Shown piece after piece: positions 34,178 through 43,040 of a stretch of 45,820 nucleotides of DNA. The stretch comes from Lactobacillus xujianguonis (GTDB lineage Bacteria > Bacillota > Bacilli > Lactobacillales > Lactobacillaceae). Position numbers and translations under genes: made by a program. Within the stretch, counting starts at the first letter, position 1; every line of letters begins with the position of its first letter. The DNA is taken from assembly GCF_004009905.1 (NCBI RefSeq), contig NZ_ML136887.1, forward strand, positions 1-45,820. Direction: 5' to 3'. The notes below the pieces were generated by a model, which made no database searches, was not told where the DNA came from, and saw only the letters and a program-made list of their open reading frames with translations.

Positions 34178-35039
34178 AGAACCAAGAAGAAAAGGCGGTT
34201 TGGGTCGCGGGATTGAAGCGTTGTTTGAAGACGAGCCCCAAGTCGATGAAGTTGAAGAAGTCCAAGACCTTCCTTTAGCTGAAATTCGGCCTAACCCTTA
34301 TCAACCAAGAAAGAGTTTTGATGATAAGAGTTTGAAGGAATTAGCTGATTCTATTAAGGAAAACGGCGTCTTTCAACCAATCATTGTTCGTAAGTCCGTT
34401 AATGGTTATGAAATCATTGCCGGTGAGCGGCGGTGTCGGGCTTCTAAATTAGCCAAGAAGAAGACCGTGCCAGCAATTATTCGTCAATTTGATGAAAGTC
34501 AAATGATGGAAGTTGCGGTGCTGGAAAACTTACAACGTGAAGATTTAACTCCCCTTGAAGAAGCACAAGCTTACGAAATGCTCCAAAAGAACTTGGGCTT
34601 AACGCAAGAAGAAGTTTCTAAACGGATGGGTAAGTCCCGGCCATATATCGCTAACTACTTGCGTTTATTAACTTTGCCAAGTAAGACCAAGCGCTTATTG
34701 CAACATGGTGAACTTTCCATGGGACAAGCGCGGACTTTGCTCGGCTTAAAAGATAAAGACAAGATTGATGAAGTGGCCAAGAAGGTGGCTAAGGAAGGGA
34801 TGCCAGTGCGGAAGGTTGAAGCCTTGGTTGCTAAGCTCAATTCCAAGAAGCCGCGTAAGAAGACCACCCGCAAGTCTGCCTTTATTCGGGCTAGTGAACA
34901 TCAATTAGCTGATAAGTTCGGTTCAAGTGTTAATATTTCTAAAACTAAAAAAGGTCGCGGTCATTTATCAATTGACTTTGGCTCAGTTGATGAATTGAAT
35001 CGTATTTTAGATATTTTAGGCGTTGATCTCGATGATTAA
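34155..35039 (+). CDS. spo0J: ParB-family partition protein Spo0J
   Basis: 294 residues. N-terminal GLGRGIEALF (15-24) is the ParA-activating segment. CTPase motif GERRCRA at 90-96 has Cys where Noc has Phe. The blocks ENLQREDLTPLEEAQAY and GKSRPYIANYLRLL (HTH) follow, and a C-terminal dimer domain ends it. It binds parS, clamps DNA and loads SMC. It overlaps soj by 23 bases and the DUF951 gene by 8 bases. No exact parS was found in this window by eye. Confidence 0.95.
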   Translation: MVRDSKSKEPRRKGGLGRGIEALFEDEPQVDEVEEVQDLPLAEIRPNPYQPRKSFDDKSLKELADSIKENGVFQPIIVRKSVNGYEIIAGERRCRASKLAKKKTVPAIIRQFDESQMMEVAVLENLQREDLTPLEEAQAYEMLQKNLGLTQEEVSKRMGKSRPYIANYLRLLTLPSKTKRLLQHGELSMGQARTLLGLKDKDKIDEVAKKVAKEGMPVRKVEALVAKLNSKKPRKKTTRKSAFIRASEHQLADKFGSSVNISKTKKGRGHLSIDFGSVDELNRILDILGVDLDD

Positions 35040-35295
35040 AAACGATGCATATAATTTAGCTGATACGGTGCAAATGAAAAAGCCCCATGCTTGTCAAAAA
35101 AACGATTGGGAAATCTTGCGTTTAGGTGCAGATATCAAGTTAAAATGCATGGGCTGCGGGCATGTCGTGATGCTGCCGCGGGCAGAATTTAACCGCAAGG
35201 TGAAGAAGGTTTTGACCAAGGCAAATGATCCGGTAAACCTGAAAAAAGAACATTATTTGCCAAAAGATCAAATCGCCCGCCCAAATATTGGCTAA
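35032..35295 (+). CDS. DUF951 small zinc-finger-like protein
   Basis: 87 residues from the ATG at 35032, overlapping the spo0J stop. Family pattern KKPHACQKNDWEILRLGADI, then KCMGCGHVVMLPR. The cysteines at the first block and the CxxC are probable zinc ligands. This protein is nearly always placed between parB and ychF in lactobacilli and streptococci. It is suggested to bind nucleic acid; the role is unknown. Confidence 0.88.
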   Translation: MIKNDAYNLADTVQMKKPHACQKNDWEILRLGADIKLKCMGCGHVVMLPRAEFNRKVKKVLTKANDPVNLKKEHYLPKDQIARPNIG

Positions 35296-35349
35296 AATAA
35301 AAAGGTAACAAGTATTAAAAATAATTTTTAACAGAAAAAGAGGAAGAAA

Positions 35350-36450
35350 ATGTCATTAACTGCTGGTATTGTTGGTTTACCAAACGTTGGTAAGTCAACT
35401 TTGTTTAACGCAATTACTAAAGCTGGTGCCGAAATGGCTAACTATCCATTTGCCACCATTGAACCAAATGTCGGAATGGTTGAAGTTCCTGATAAGCGCT
35501 TGGCTAGAATCCAAGAATTGATTCCTGCTAAGAAGATTGTCCACACCACTTTTGAATTTACTGATATCGCTGGTTTGGTTAAAGGTGCTTCCAAGGGTGA
35601 AGGTCTTGGTAACAAGTTCCTTGAAAATATCCGTCAAACTGACGCCATCGTTCACGTAGTGCGGGCCTTCGATGATGACAACATTACTTCCGTTACTGGT
35701 AAGGTTGATCCTGAAGAAGATATCAACACCATCAACTTGGAATTAGCAATTGCTGACCTTGATGCCGTTAACCGCCGCATTAACAAAGTTAAGAAGGTTG
35801 CTCAACAAGGCGACAAGGAAGCTAAGGCTGAGATGGCTGTGTTAACTAAATTGCAACCAGTTCTTGAAGAAGGTAACGCTGCTCGTTCAATCGACTTTAA
35901 TGAAGATGAACAAAAGATTGTAAAGGGCTTGTTCTTACTTACTTCTAAGCCTGTAATTTACGTTGCCAACATTGCCGAAGATTCAATGGCTGATCCAGAA
36001 AGCGACAAGTACTACCAAATCGTCAAGAAGCATGCTGAAAGTGAAGGCGCAGAATGCTTAGGTATTTCTGCTGCGACTGAAGAAGAAATCGCTGGCATGG
36101 ATGACGATGAAAAGAAGGAATTCCTTGAAATGGAAGGCGTTGAAGAATCCGGTTTGGACCGTTTGATTCGGGCCGCTTACCACATCTTAGGTCTTAGAAC
36201 TTTCTTTACTGCTGGTGGTCCTGAAACTCGTGCTTGGACTTTCCACAAGGGGATGAAGGCTCCTCAAGTTGCTGGTGTCATTCACTCAGACTTTGAACGT
36301 GGTTTCATTCGTGCCGAAGTTGTTTCCTTTGATGATTTAGACAAGCTTGAAACAATGCAAAAGGTTAAGGAAGCAGGTAAGCTCCGTCTTGAAGGTAAGG
36401 ACTACGAAGTTCAAGACGGTGACATTATCGAATTCAGATTCAATGTCTAG
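35350..36450 (+). CDS. ychF: Redox-regulated ATPase YchF (OLA1 family)
   Basis: 366 residues, full length. P-loop GLPNVGKST at 9-17, switch DIAGLVKGASKGEGLGNKF, then a coiled arm and a C-terminal TGS domain (ARAWTFHKGMKAPQVAGVIH). YchF prefers ATP over GTP, because it has NVAN in place of NKxD in the base-recognition site; YVANI is visible. It binds ribosomes and modulates stress responses. GAGGAAG precedes the ATG. Co-transcribed with the next gene (9 bases). Confidence 0.96.
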   Translation: MSLTAGIVGLPNVGKSTLFNAITKAGAEMANYPFATIEPNVGMVEVPDKRLARIQELIPAKKIVHTTFEFTDIAGLVKGASKGEGLGNKFLENIRQTDAIVHVVRAFDDDNITSVTGKVDPEEDINTINLELAIADLDAVNRRINKVKKVAQQGDKEAKAEMAVLTKLQPVLEEGNAARSIDFNEDEQKIVKGLFLLTSKPVIYVANIAEDSMADPESDKYYQIVKKHAESEGAECLGISAATEEEIAGMDDDEKKEFLEMEGVEESGLDRLIRAAYHILGLRTFFTAGGPETRAWTFHKGMKAPQVAGVIHSDFERGFIRAEVVSFDDLDKLETMQKVKEAGKLRLEGKDYEVQDGDIIEFRFNV

Positions 36451-36459
36451 AGGTATTCA

Positions 36460-37248
36460 ATGTCTGAAGAAAACAAGAAGCAAAAGATTGACGAAAAAAA
36501 GCAAGCAAAGTTAAAAGCACAAACTGCAAGTCAAAACCAAGATGAAGAATTACAAAACATGGCTCCTGCTAAGCTGAGAACCATGTTAACTAACAAAAAT
36601 TCCGATTACGTTTTCCGCTTGCAAAAAGAATTGCGTGAACAAGGCAACATGTCTGAAGCTGAAGCAACTAGCAAGGTTGATGAATTATTGCCAGATATCA
36701 TTATTGCTCAGCGCCACGCGCAAACGGCAAATAATTTGTTCATGGCTTCACCTAAGATGAAGGCTGATCAAATTTTGCACCCTGTGCAAAAACCAAAGAC
36801 GATTATGGACTTGCCATTTTGGCAACGGGCTGTGGATAACGGCTTGTTCTGGTTAGCGATCATGATGGCCATCTACGGCATTATGGAATTGTTTAGCACT
36901 AAGCAAGCTCAAACCTCCGCTAACGGGGTTTTGACCATTGCCTCAACGGGGATTTTGCTAGGAATCTTCATGGCAAAGTACAATGAATTGATTATGCCAA
37001 ATGTGAACGGCAAGCCGAAAATTTCTTGGCCACGTGTCATTTTAATTTCAGTAGGCTTGGTTGTGGTCATTGTGATCTGGCTCGGCTTACTCAGCCTGCC
37101 AGTCTTCCGGGTAATCAACCCAGTCTTACCAGGCATTTGGTATATTATTATTGCCGCTGCTGCTTACGGTATTCGCTACTTATTTAGAAAGAAATACCAA
37201 ATTGTGGGTTCCGCTTTTGGACCAAATCCACCACGTAAGCAAAGCTAA
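36460..37248 (+). CDS. DUF1129-family membrane protein
   Basis: 262 residues. A charged, Lys/Glu-rich cytoplasmic N-terminus of about 120 residues, then about four membrane segments (near 128-145, 155-170, 190-212 and 220-240) and a basic tail. Blocks LRTMLTNKNSDYVFRLQKEL and MDLPFWQRAVDNGLFW fit DUF1129. The position after ychF is conserved in lactobacilli. AGAGG precedes the ATG. Function unknown. Confidence 0.8.
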   Translation: MSEENKKQKIDEKKQAKLKAQTASQNQDEELQNMAPAKLRTMLTNKNSDYVFRLQKELREQGNMSEAEATSKVDELLPDIIIAQRHAQTANNLFMASPKMKADQILHPVQKPKTIMDLPFWQRAVDNGLFWLAIMMAIYGIMELFSTKQAQTSANGVLTIASTGILLGIFMAKYNELIMPNVNGKPKISWPRVILISVGLVVVIVIWLGLLSLPVFRVINPVLPGIWYIIIAAAAYGIRYLFRKKYQIVGSAFGPNPPRKQS

Positions 37249-37300
37249 ATATGTGCATTATACAAAATTTAGGTATATACTAGAATTTATCTGTTCGTGA

Positions 37301-37339
37301 AAGGGATAAACGGGCCATGGGCTTCGTTTATCCTTTTTT
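37301..37339 (+). terminator. Rho-independent terminator
   Basis: AAGGGATAAACG pairs with CGTTTATCC (37325-37333), loop of 12 bases, followed by TTTTTT. It ends the ychF transcript. Confidence 0.8.
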
Positions 37340-37384
37340 ACAGTTTTTCGTGTGTTTAGGTAGAAAAAAGAAGGGGGCTTTTAA

Positions 37385-39109
37385 TTGATCAAGACGCTGA
37401 GCAAATCGATTCGGCAGTATAAGAAATTATCACTGCTGTCACCGCTCTTCGTTATTGGCGAAGTTATCATTGAAATGCTGATCCCATATTTGGTCGGGGT
37501 TTTAATTGATAAAGGGATTATGAAGGGTGACATGCCTTATATCCAAAAGGCAGGTTTAATCTTATTGGTACTGACGATCGTCTCACTAGTTTTAGGGGCT
37601 AGTGCCAGTTATGTGTCCGCGCATGCGGCAGCTGGATTTGCCGCTAACTTGCGTAAAGACATGTTTAATCATATTCAAGATTATTCATTTGAAAACATTG
37701 ATAAGTTTTCAAGTGCCAGTTTGGTTACGCGTTTGACGACGGACGTTAACAACGTACAGATGGCTTACCAAATCATCATCAGAATTGCGGTAAGAGCACC
37801 AATGATGTTGATTGTTTCCGTCGTGATGTCTGTGATCATCAGTCCACGCTTGTCATTAATCTTCTTGGTCATCGCACCAATCTTTGTGGTTATCTTAGGC
37901 TTAATTATTCGGGCAGCTTACCCATACTTTCCTAAGATCTTCAAAGGTTACGACCGCATGAACCAAGTAGTTCGTGAAAACGTCCGCGGAATTCGTGAAG
38001 TGAAGACTTATGTCCAAGAAAAGCCACAGATTGCGCAATTTGAAAAGTCATCTGGCTTTATCTACAAGTTGTTTGCTACTTCACAGAAGATTATTTCTTT
38101 GAACGCCTTAGTTGTAGCTGCAGTTTTGAACATTGCTACTTTGGCAATCTGCTGGTTCGGGGCTAAGGAAATTGTTGGCGGCACTTTACAAACTGGTCAA
38201 TTGGTTTCCATGTTCTCATACTCCAACTCAGTTTTGTTCAGTTTGAACATCTTAGCCATGATCGCCACGCAATTGATTATTTCAGGTGCTAGTGGTCGGA
38301 GAATTGCCAACGTCATTACTGAAGAACCATCAATTGAAAACCCAAGAAAGCCATTGAAGCGTTTGACTAATGGGGAAATCATTTTTGATCATGTTAACTT
38401 CAAATATGACGAAAGTGACAAGACCTTGGCTTTGAAGGATATCAACTTGCATATTCGTCCTGGGGAAACAATCGGAATTATCGGGGAAACCGGTTCTTCT
38501 AAGTCAACTTTGGTTTCTATGATTCCACGTTTGTACGATATCAGCTCTGGGGCCGTCCGGGTTGCTGGGCACAATGTTAAGTCATATGATCTGAAGACCT
38601 TGCGTGATAATGTTGCCATGGTCTTGCAAAAGAACGTGCTCTTCTCAGGTACGATTAAAGAAAACCTCAAGTGGGGTAATGAAAATGCCACTGATGAAGA
38701 AATCGTGGCAGCAGCTAAGGTTGCTCACGCTGACGGTTTCGTCCGTGAAATGCCAGATGGCTATGACACGATGGTTGAACAAGGTGGTAACAATGTTTCT
38801 GGTGGGCAAAAGCAGCGTTTAACCATTGCTAGAGCCTTGCTCAAGAAGCCAAAGATCTTGATCTTGGACGATTCAACTTCAGCCGTTGATACCAACACTG
38901 AACGGGAAATTCGTCAATCCTTGGCTAAGGACATGCCAGAAACAACCAAGATTATTATTTCGCAAAGAATTGTTTCTATTAAGGATGCTGACCGAATTAT
39001 CGTTATGAATCACGGTCAAATTCAAGATATCGGTACGCATGATGAATTAATCAAGCGTAATGAACTCTACAGTTCAATTGCGAAGTTCCAAGAAGAAAAC
39101 GGAAAGTAG
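37385..39109 (+). CDS. Heterodimeric ABC exporter, subunit 1 (degenerate ATP site)
   Basis: 574 residues: six membrane segments then an ATPase domain from about 330. Three catalytic positions depart from consensus: Walker A GETGSSKST (367-375) has Ser for the last Gly, Walker B ends DD (495-496) instead of DE, and the H-loop His is Q527. The signature VSGGQ (471-475) is normal. It contributes the degenerate site's Walker motifs and the consensus signature for the partner's site, as in BmrC/LmrC and TM287. Start is TTG with GGGGG before it. Drug or lipid export is likely. Confidence 0.9.
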   Translation: MIKTLSKSIRQYKKLSLLSPLFVIGEVIIEMLIPYLVGVLIDKGIMKGDMPYIQKAGLILLVLTIVSLVLGASASYVSAHAAAGFAANLRKDMFNHIQDYSFENIDKFSSASLVTRLTTDVNNVQMAYQIIIRIAVRAPMMLIVSVVMSVIISPRLSLIFLVIAPIFVVILGLIIRAAYPYFPKIFKGYDRMNQVVRENVRGIREVKTYVQEKPQIAQFEKSSGFIYKLFATSQKIISLNALVVAAVLNIATLAICWFGAKEIVGGTLQTGQLVSMFSYSNSVLFSLNILAMIATQLIISGASGRRIANVITEEPSIENPRKPLKRLTNGEIIFDHVNFKYDESDKTLALKDINLHIRPGETIGIIGETGSSKSTLVSMIPRLYDISSGAVRVAGHNVKSYDLKTLRDNVAMVLQKNVLFSGTIKENLKWGNENATDEEIVAAAKVAHADGFVREMPDGYDTMVEQGGNNVSGGQKQRLTIARALLKKPKILILDDSTSAVDTNTEREIRQSLAKDMPETTKIIISQRIVSIKDADRIIVMNHGQIQDIGTHDELIKRNELYSSIAKFQEENGK

Positions 39110-39121
39110 GGGTGATTAATT

Positions 39122-40990
39122 TTGGATCAAACAATTAATAAAGAAAACATGAAGGGACATCGTTCCCAAACTTTAAGCCGTTTACTGAAATTAGTCTTAA
39201 CTACTAGTCCTTGGATGTTTGTGATCTCTCTGATTACCATCATCTTAGCGGCTCTTTCCAATGTGATTGGGACGCTCTTCATTGAACGGTTGATTAACAA
39301 CTACATCACGCCGTTAGTTAAGCAAGTCCAACAAGGTCAAGATCCAAACTTTGGTCCGTTAGCTTATGCGATTGCGGTGATGTTTGGGATCTATGCCATT
39401 GGTTTTATTTCCAACTACCTCTTTAACATGTTAATGGGGATTTTGGCCCAAAAGGTTCAATTCCGGGTACGTAACGAAATGTTCACCCACATGGAAAGTT
39501 TGCCAATTGCTTACTTTGACCAAAATGACTACGGCGATATCATGTCTCGTTACACTAACGATATTGATACCTTGATGCAGATGATTTCACAGTCAATTCC
39601 GCAGTTTACCAACTCCTTATTGACTTTGATCTTCGTTGTGTCAGCGATGTTTATTTTGAGTTGGCAATTAACCATCTTCTCCTTCATCGTCTTTGCCTTG
39701 TCATTTGGAATTGTGCGTTTCTTAACCAAAAAGTCCAGCCACTACTTCCAAGTTCAACAACAAAAGCTGGGTCAAATCAATGGTTATAACGAAGAAATGC
39801 TTAATGGGTTGAAGGTCATTAAGGTCTTCTCTCATGAACCTGAAGTTAAAGAGGACTTTGAAGTTTATAACGAAGAATTGCGGAAGGCTTCTGGTAAGGC
39901 CAACACTTATGCTACGATCTTGTTCCCAATCATGGGTAACATGGGTAACTTGCTTTACGTTTTGATTGCCTTTGTTGGTGGGGCCGCTGCTATTAACAAC
40001 TGGGCTCCATTATCCCTTGGTGCAATTGCTTCCTTCTTGCAATTATCTAAGCAGTTCAGTATGCCAATTGCCCAGATTTCCCAACAATTGAACTCCATCG
40101 TTATGGCTTTGGCTGGGGCACGGAGAATTTTCCAATTGGAAGATGAACCAGCTGAAGAAGACAACGGTGTGGTTACGATTGCTAAGAACCAAAAGGTTGA
40201 TAATTCTTGGTTCTGGCAAGTTCCAGAAAAAGACGGTTCTGTTAAGGATGTTCCCGTTCGTGGTCACATTATTTTTGACCATGTGAACTTCTCTTATGTA
40301 CCGGAAAAGCAAATTTTGCATGATATTTCAATTGATGCCAAGCCAGGGATGAAAGTAGCTTTGGTTGGTGAAACTGGTGCAGGTAAGACGACTATTTCTA
40401 ACATGCTTAACCGTTTCTACGAAATTGATTCCGGTAAGATTATTTATGATGGGATTCCAATTAAGCAAATCAAGAAGGATGACTTACGGAAGTCCTTGTC
40501 CATTGTTTTGCAGGAAACTCACCTCTTCACGGGGACAATTATGGACAACATTCGCTTCGGTAATCCAAATGCCAGTGATGACGATGTTTACCAAGCAGCG
40601 AAATTGTCACACGCCGATGAATTCATTCATGAACTTGATGATGGTTACCAAACCATTATCGATGGTGATGGTGGCGACTTGTCTCAAGGTCAAATGCAAT
40701 TGCTCAGTATCGCGAGAGCGATGATTGCGGATGAACCAGTAATGATTCTGGATGAAGCTACTTCAAGTATCGACACTAGAACTGAAAAGATGGTGCAAGC
40801 CGGGATGGACAACTTGCTGGCTGGGAGAACGAGTTTCGTCATTGCCCACAGATTGTCAACGATTGTTAACTCTGACTTAATTTTGGTACTTGATCATGGT
40901 CACATCATTGAAGCTGGTAACCATGATGAGTTAATTAAGCAAAAGGGTTACTACTACGAACTTTACACTGGTAAAAAAGAAATTCAGTAA
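39122..40990 (+). CDS. Heterodimeric ABC exporter, subunit 2 (catalytic Walker B)
   Basis: 622 residues. Six membrane segments, an NBD with Walker A GETGAGKTT (416-424), Walker B ILDE (E545) and H576, all intact. Its signature is LSQGQ (520-524), not LSGGQ. This fits exactly: this signature faces the degenerate Walker motifs of subunit 1, while its own Walker site faces the normal VSGGQ. The N-terminus has about 20 extra residues, and an insertion lies before the NBD (near 350-380). TTG start with GGGGTGA six bases earlier. Twelve bases after subunit 1. Confidence 0.9.
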   Translation: MDQTINKENMKGHRSQTLSRLLKLVLTTSPWMFVISLITIILAALSNVIGTLFIERLINNYITPLVKQVQQGQDPNFGPLAYAIAVMFGIYAIGFISNYLFNMLMGILAQKVQFRVRNEMFTHMESLPIAYFDQNDYGDIMSRYTNDIDTLMQMISQSIPQFTNSLLTLIFVVSAMFILSWQLTIFSFIVFALSFGIVRFLTKKSSHYFQVQQQKLGQINGYNEEMLNGLKVIKVFSHEPEVKEDFEVYNEELRKASGKANTYATILFPIMGNMGNLLYVLIAFVGGAAAINNWAPLSLGAIASFLQLSKQFSMPIAQISQQLNSIVMALAGARRIFQLEDEPAEEDNGVVTIAKNQKVDNSWFWQVPEKDGSVKDVPVRGHIIFDHVNFSYVPEKQILHDISIDAKPGMKVALVGETGAGKTTISNMLNRFYEIDSGKIIYDGIPIKQIKKDDLRKSLSIVLQETHLFTGTIMDNIRFGNPNASDDDVYQAAKLSHADEFIHELDDGYQTIIDGDGGDLSQGQMQLLSIARAMIADEPVMILDEATSSIDTRTEKMVQAGMDNLLAGRTSFVIAHRLSTIVNSDLILVLDHGHIIEAGNHDELIKQKGYYYELYTGKKEIQ

Positions 40991-40992
40991 CA

Positions 40993-41020
40993 GAAGTGAT
41001 CAAAAACTTCTCGAAAAATA
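40993..41020 (+). repeat. Partial, diverged copy 3 of the palindromic repeat
   Basis: 28 bases match 22701-22728 at 25 positions by eye. It starts three bases after the exporter stop codon; the rest of the element is absent and the terminator hairpin follows directly. Confidence 0.55.
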
Positions 41021-41061
41021 AGAGCTTAAGGAGAAAAATAATCTGCTTAAGCTCTTTTTTT
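41021..41061 (+). terminator. Terminator of the ABC exporter operon
   Basis: AGAGCTTAAG (41021-41030) pairs with CTTAAGCTCT (41045-41054), followed by T's. Confidence 0.8.
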
Positions 41062-41155
41062 GCTAAAAAACGTTTAAAATAAAGAGGGTTTAATTAATTA
41101 TTCTAAGCAAGTATATTAAAATAGAACAAAGTTACTACAGAGAGGGGTTTTCTTT

Positions 41156-41842
41156 GTGAAAATCTTAGTTGTTGATGACGATAAAGAAATCGTTGAATTA
41201 TTAAGTATTTATCTAAAAAACGAAGGCTATGAACCAGTAACGGCTTATAGCGGTAAAGAAGCAATTACGAAATTAACGACCACACCAGACATCGCCTTGA
41301 TGATCTTGGACGTTATGATGCCAAATATGAGCGGAATTGACGTGATTAAGGAAGTCCGCAAGGATTCCGATATTCCAATTATCATCGTTTCTGCGAAGAC
41401 TGGTGATATGGACAAGATTCAAGGCTTGATTACGGGGGCTGACGACTATGTTTCTAAACCCTTTAACCCACTTGAAGTGATGGCCAGAGTGCGGTCTCTA
41501 CTTAGAAGAAGTCAAAAGCAAGTTAAGGATGAAAAGCCAGATATCTTAGAAGTTGGCCCATTAATCATTAATCGTGATTCTCACGAAGTGAAAACCATTG
41601 ACGGCACAACCATTCAATTAACGGCTTTAGAATTCGGAATTTTGTACTTGTTAGCTAGTCACCCGAACCGGGTCTTCTCCGCTGATGAAATCTTCGAACG
41701 GGTTTGGCAACAAGAATCAATTGTTTCTGCTAAGACCGTTATGGTGCACGTTTCTCACTTACGAGACAAGATTCAAAAGGCCACTGGCGGTGAAGATGTC
41801 ATCCAAACCGTCTGGGGTGTCGGCTACAAGGTTGAGGCTTAA
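41156..41842 (+). CDS. OmpR/PhoB-type response regulator
   Basis: 228 residues, GTG start with AGAGGGG about 9 bases before. Receiver domain: acidic D7-D8-D9, phospho-acceptor D52 in LDVMMPN, T/S and K in VSAKTGD and VSKPF. C-terminal winged helix (TALEFGILYLLASHPNRVF, TVMVHVSHLRDKIQ). Most like VanR-type regulators. The kinase gene starts 3 bases after its stop. The targets may include murE just downstream (inference only). Confidence 0.92.
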   Translation: MKILVVDDDKEIVELLSIYLKNEGYEPVTAYSGKEAITKLTTTPDIALMILDVMMPNMSGIDVIKEVRKDSDIPIIIVSAKTGDMDKIQGLITGADDYVSKPFNPLEVMARVRSLLRRSQKQVKDEKPDILEVGPLIINRDSHEVKTIDGTTIQLTALEFGILYLLASHPNRVFSADEIFERVWQQESIVSAKTVMVHVSHLRDKIQKATGGEDVIQTVWGVGYKVEA

Positions 41843-41845
41843 TTC

Positions 41846-42988
41846 ATGAAAAAAGAACGGGTAAAACTTACAGGTGCTGAGAAAAGTGAACTTTTTGCGG
41901 AAGGCGTTGTAACGGTTATCCTCCTTTTACTGCTCAATCTATCAATCATTATTTTGATTCACTTAGCTGTGCTCCAAGACCAGAATTTAGTGAATGGGAT
42001 CTACTTCTTAAAGAGTACCGTCACCTTAGTTGGTAATTACCACCTCTGGTCCTGGCAGCGGATTTTCATTATTTGTATGGCAATTGGCGATCTGATTGTG
42101 CTCTACTGGCGGCTAATTCGGCGCTACCACCAGATGCAGCTGCGCCACGTCATTTCTGAATTGCATTATATTGCGGACGGTCACTTTGACCACCGCATTT
42201 CTTTTGCGGTCAGAACGGACCTGCAGCGGGTGATTGATTCCATCAATTCTTTAGTTGATAGTACAGTGAACTCAATTAATGAAGAAAAGGCCATTGAGCA
42301 GTCCAAGGATGAACTGATTACTAACGTTTCGCATGATATTCGGACGCCATTAACATCGATTATTGGTTATTTAGGCTTGTTAAAAACCGGCTATGTCACG
42401 CCAGAAGATCAACAGAAATATATCAACATTGCCTATACTAAGGCGGAACAGATGAAGTCCTTGGCGAATGACTTACTAGAATATACGACATTAAAGTCTA
42501 ATAATACGAAATTGAATCTGTCTGATCTGCATATCTATTCCATGCTGGAACAAGTGGAAGCCGGTTTTGAATTAGAAGCAGAGAAGAAAGGCATTCATTT
42601 CAAGATTGAAGCGCGGCCGAAGGATTTGACGATTAAGGCCGATGCCGAAAAATTAGTCCGCGTCTACAATAATTTGATCAATAATGCCTTCAAGTACGGT
42701 ACAGGGGCAACGGAAATTAAGTTAGTGGCCAACTTGATCAATAAGAAGACGGTTGAATTACGGGTGGAAAATAATGGGGCACCAATTCCGGAGAAGTCCT
42801 TGAAGAAGATTTTTGAACGTTTCTACCGCGTTGAAACTTCCCGTAACACCAAGACTGGTGGGACCGGCCTGGGATTATCCATTACTAAAGGGGTCGTTGA
42901 TCTCCACCACGGGACGATTCGCTGTACTTCAGATAAAGACTGGACAAGTTTCATCATTCGCTTGCCTTTAGACCCTAGCCAAGCCTAG
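41846..42988 (+). CDS. Sensor histidine kinase
   Basis: 380 residues. Two membrane helices (about 20-43 and 71-89) enclose a short extracellular loop of under 30 residues, too small for a classic ligand domain. A HAMP-like linker follows, then the phospho-His motif NVSHDIRTPL with H163; N-box NNLINNAFKYG; G-box GTGLGLSITKG. VanS-like. Small outer loops usually mean sensing within the membrane, e.g. cell-envelope stress. Coupled to the regulator gene. Confidence 0.92.
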   Translation: MKKERVKLTGAEKSELFAEGVVTVILLLLLNLSIIILIHLAVLQDQNLVNGIYFLKSTVTLVGNYHLWSWQRIFIICMAIGDLIVLYWRLIRRYHQMQLRHVISELHYIADGHFDHRISFAVRTDLQRVIDSINSLVDSTVNSINEEKAIEQSKDELITNVSHDIRTPLTSIIGYLGLLKTGYVTPEDQQKYINIAYTKAEQMKSLANDLLEYTTLKSNNTKLNLSDLHIYSMLEQVEAGFELEAEKKGIHFKIEARPKDLTIKADAEKLVRVYNNLINNAFKYGTGATEIKLVANLINKKTVELRVENNGAPIPEKSLKKIFERFYRVETSRNTKTGGTGLGLSITKGVVDLHHGTIRCTSDKDWTSFIIRLPLDPSQA

Positions 42989-43040
42989 CTGTGTTATAAT
43001 TTTGTCAGTATAACAATAATAACTATTCGAGGGGTATACC

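Noticed and set aside
38604..38822. Second-frame open reading frame inside exporter subunit 1
   Set aside because: It overlaps conserved ATPase motifs of the main frame and has no start context.
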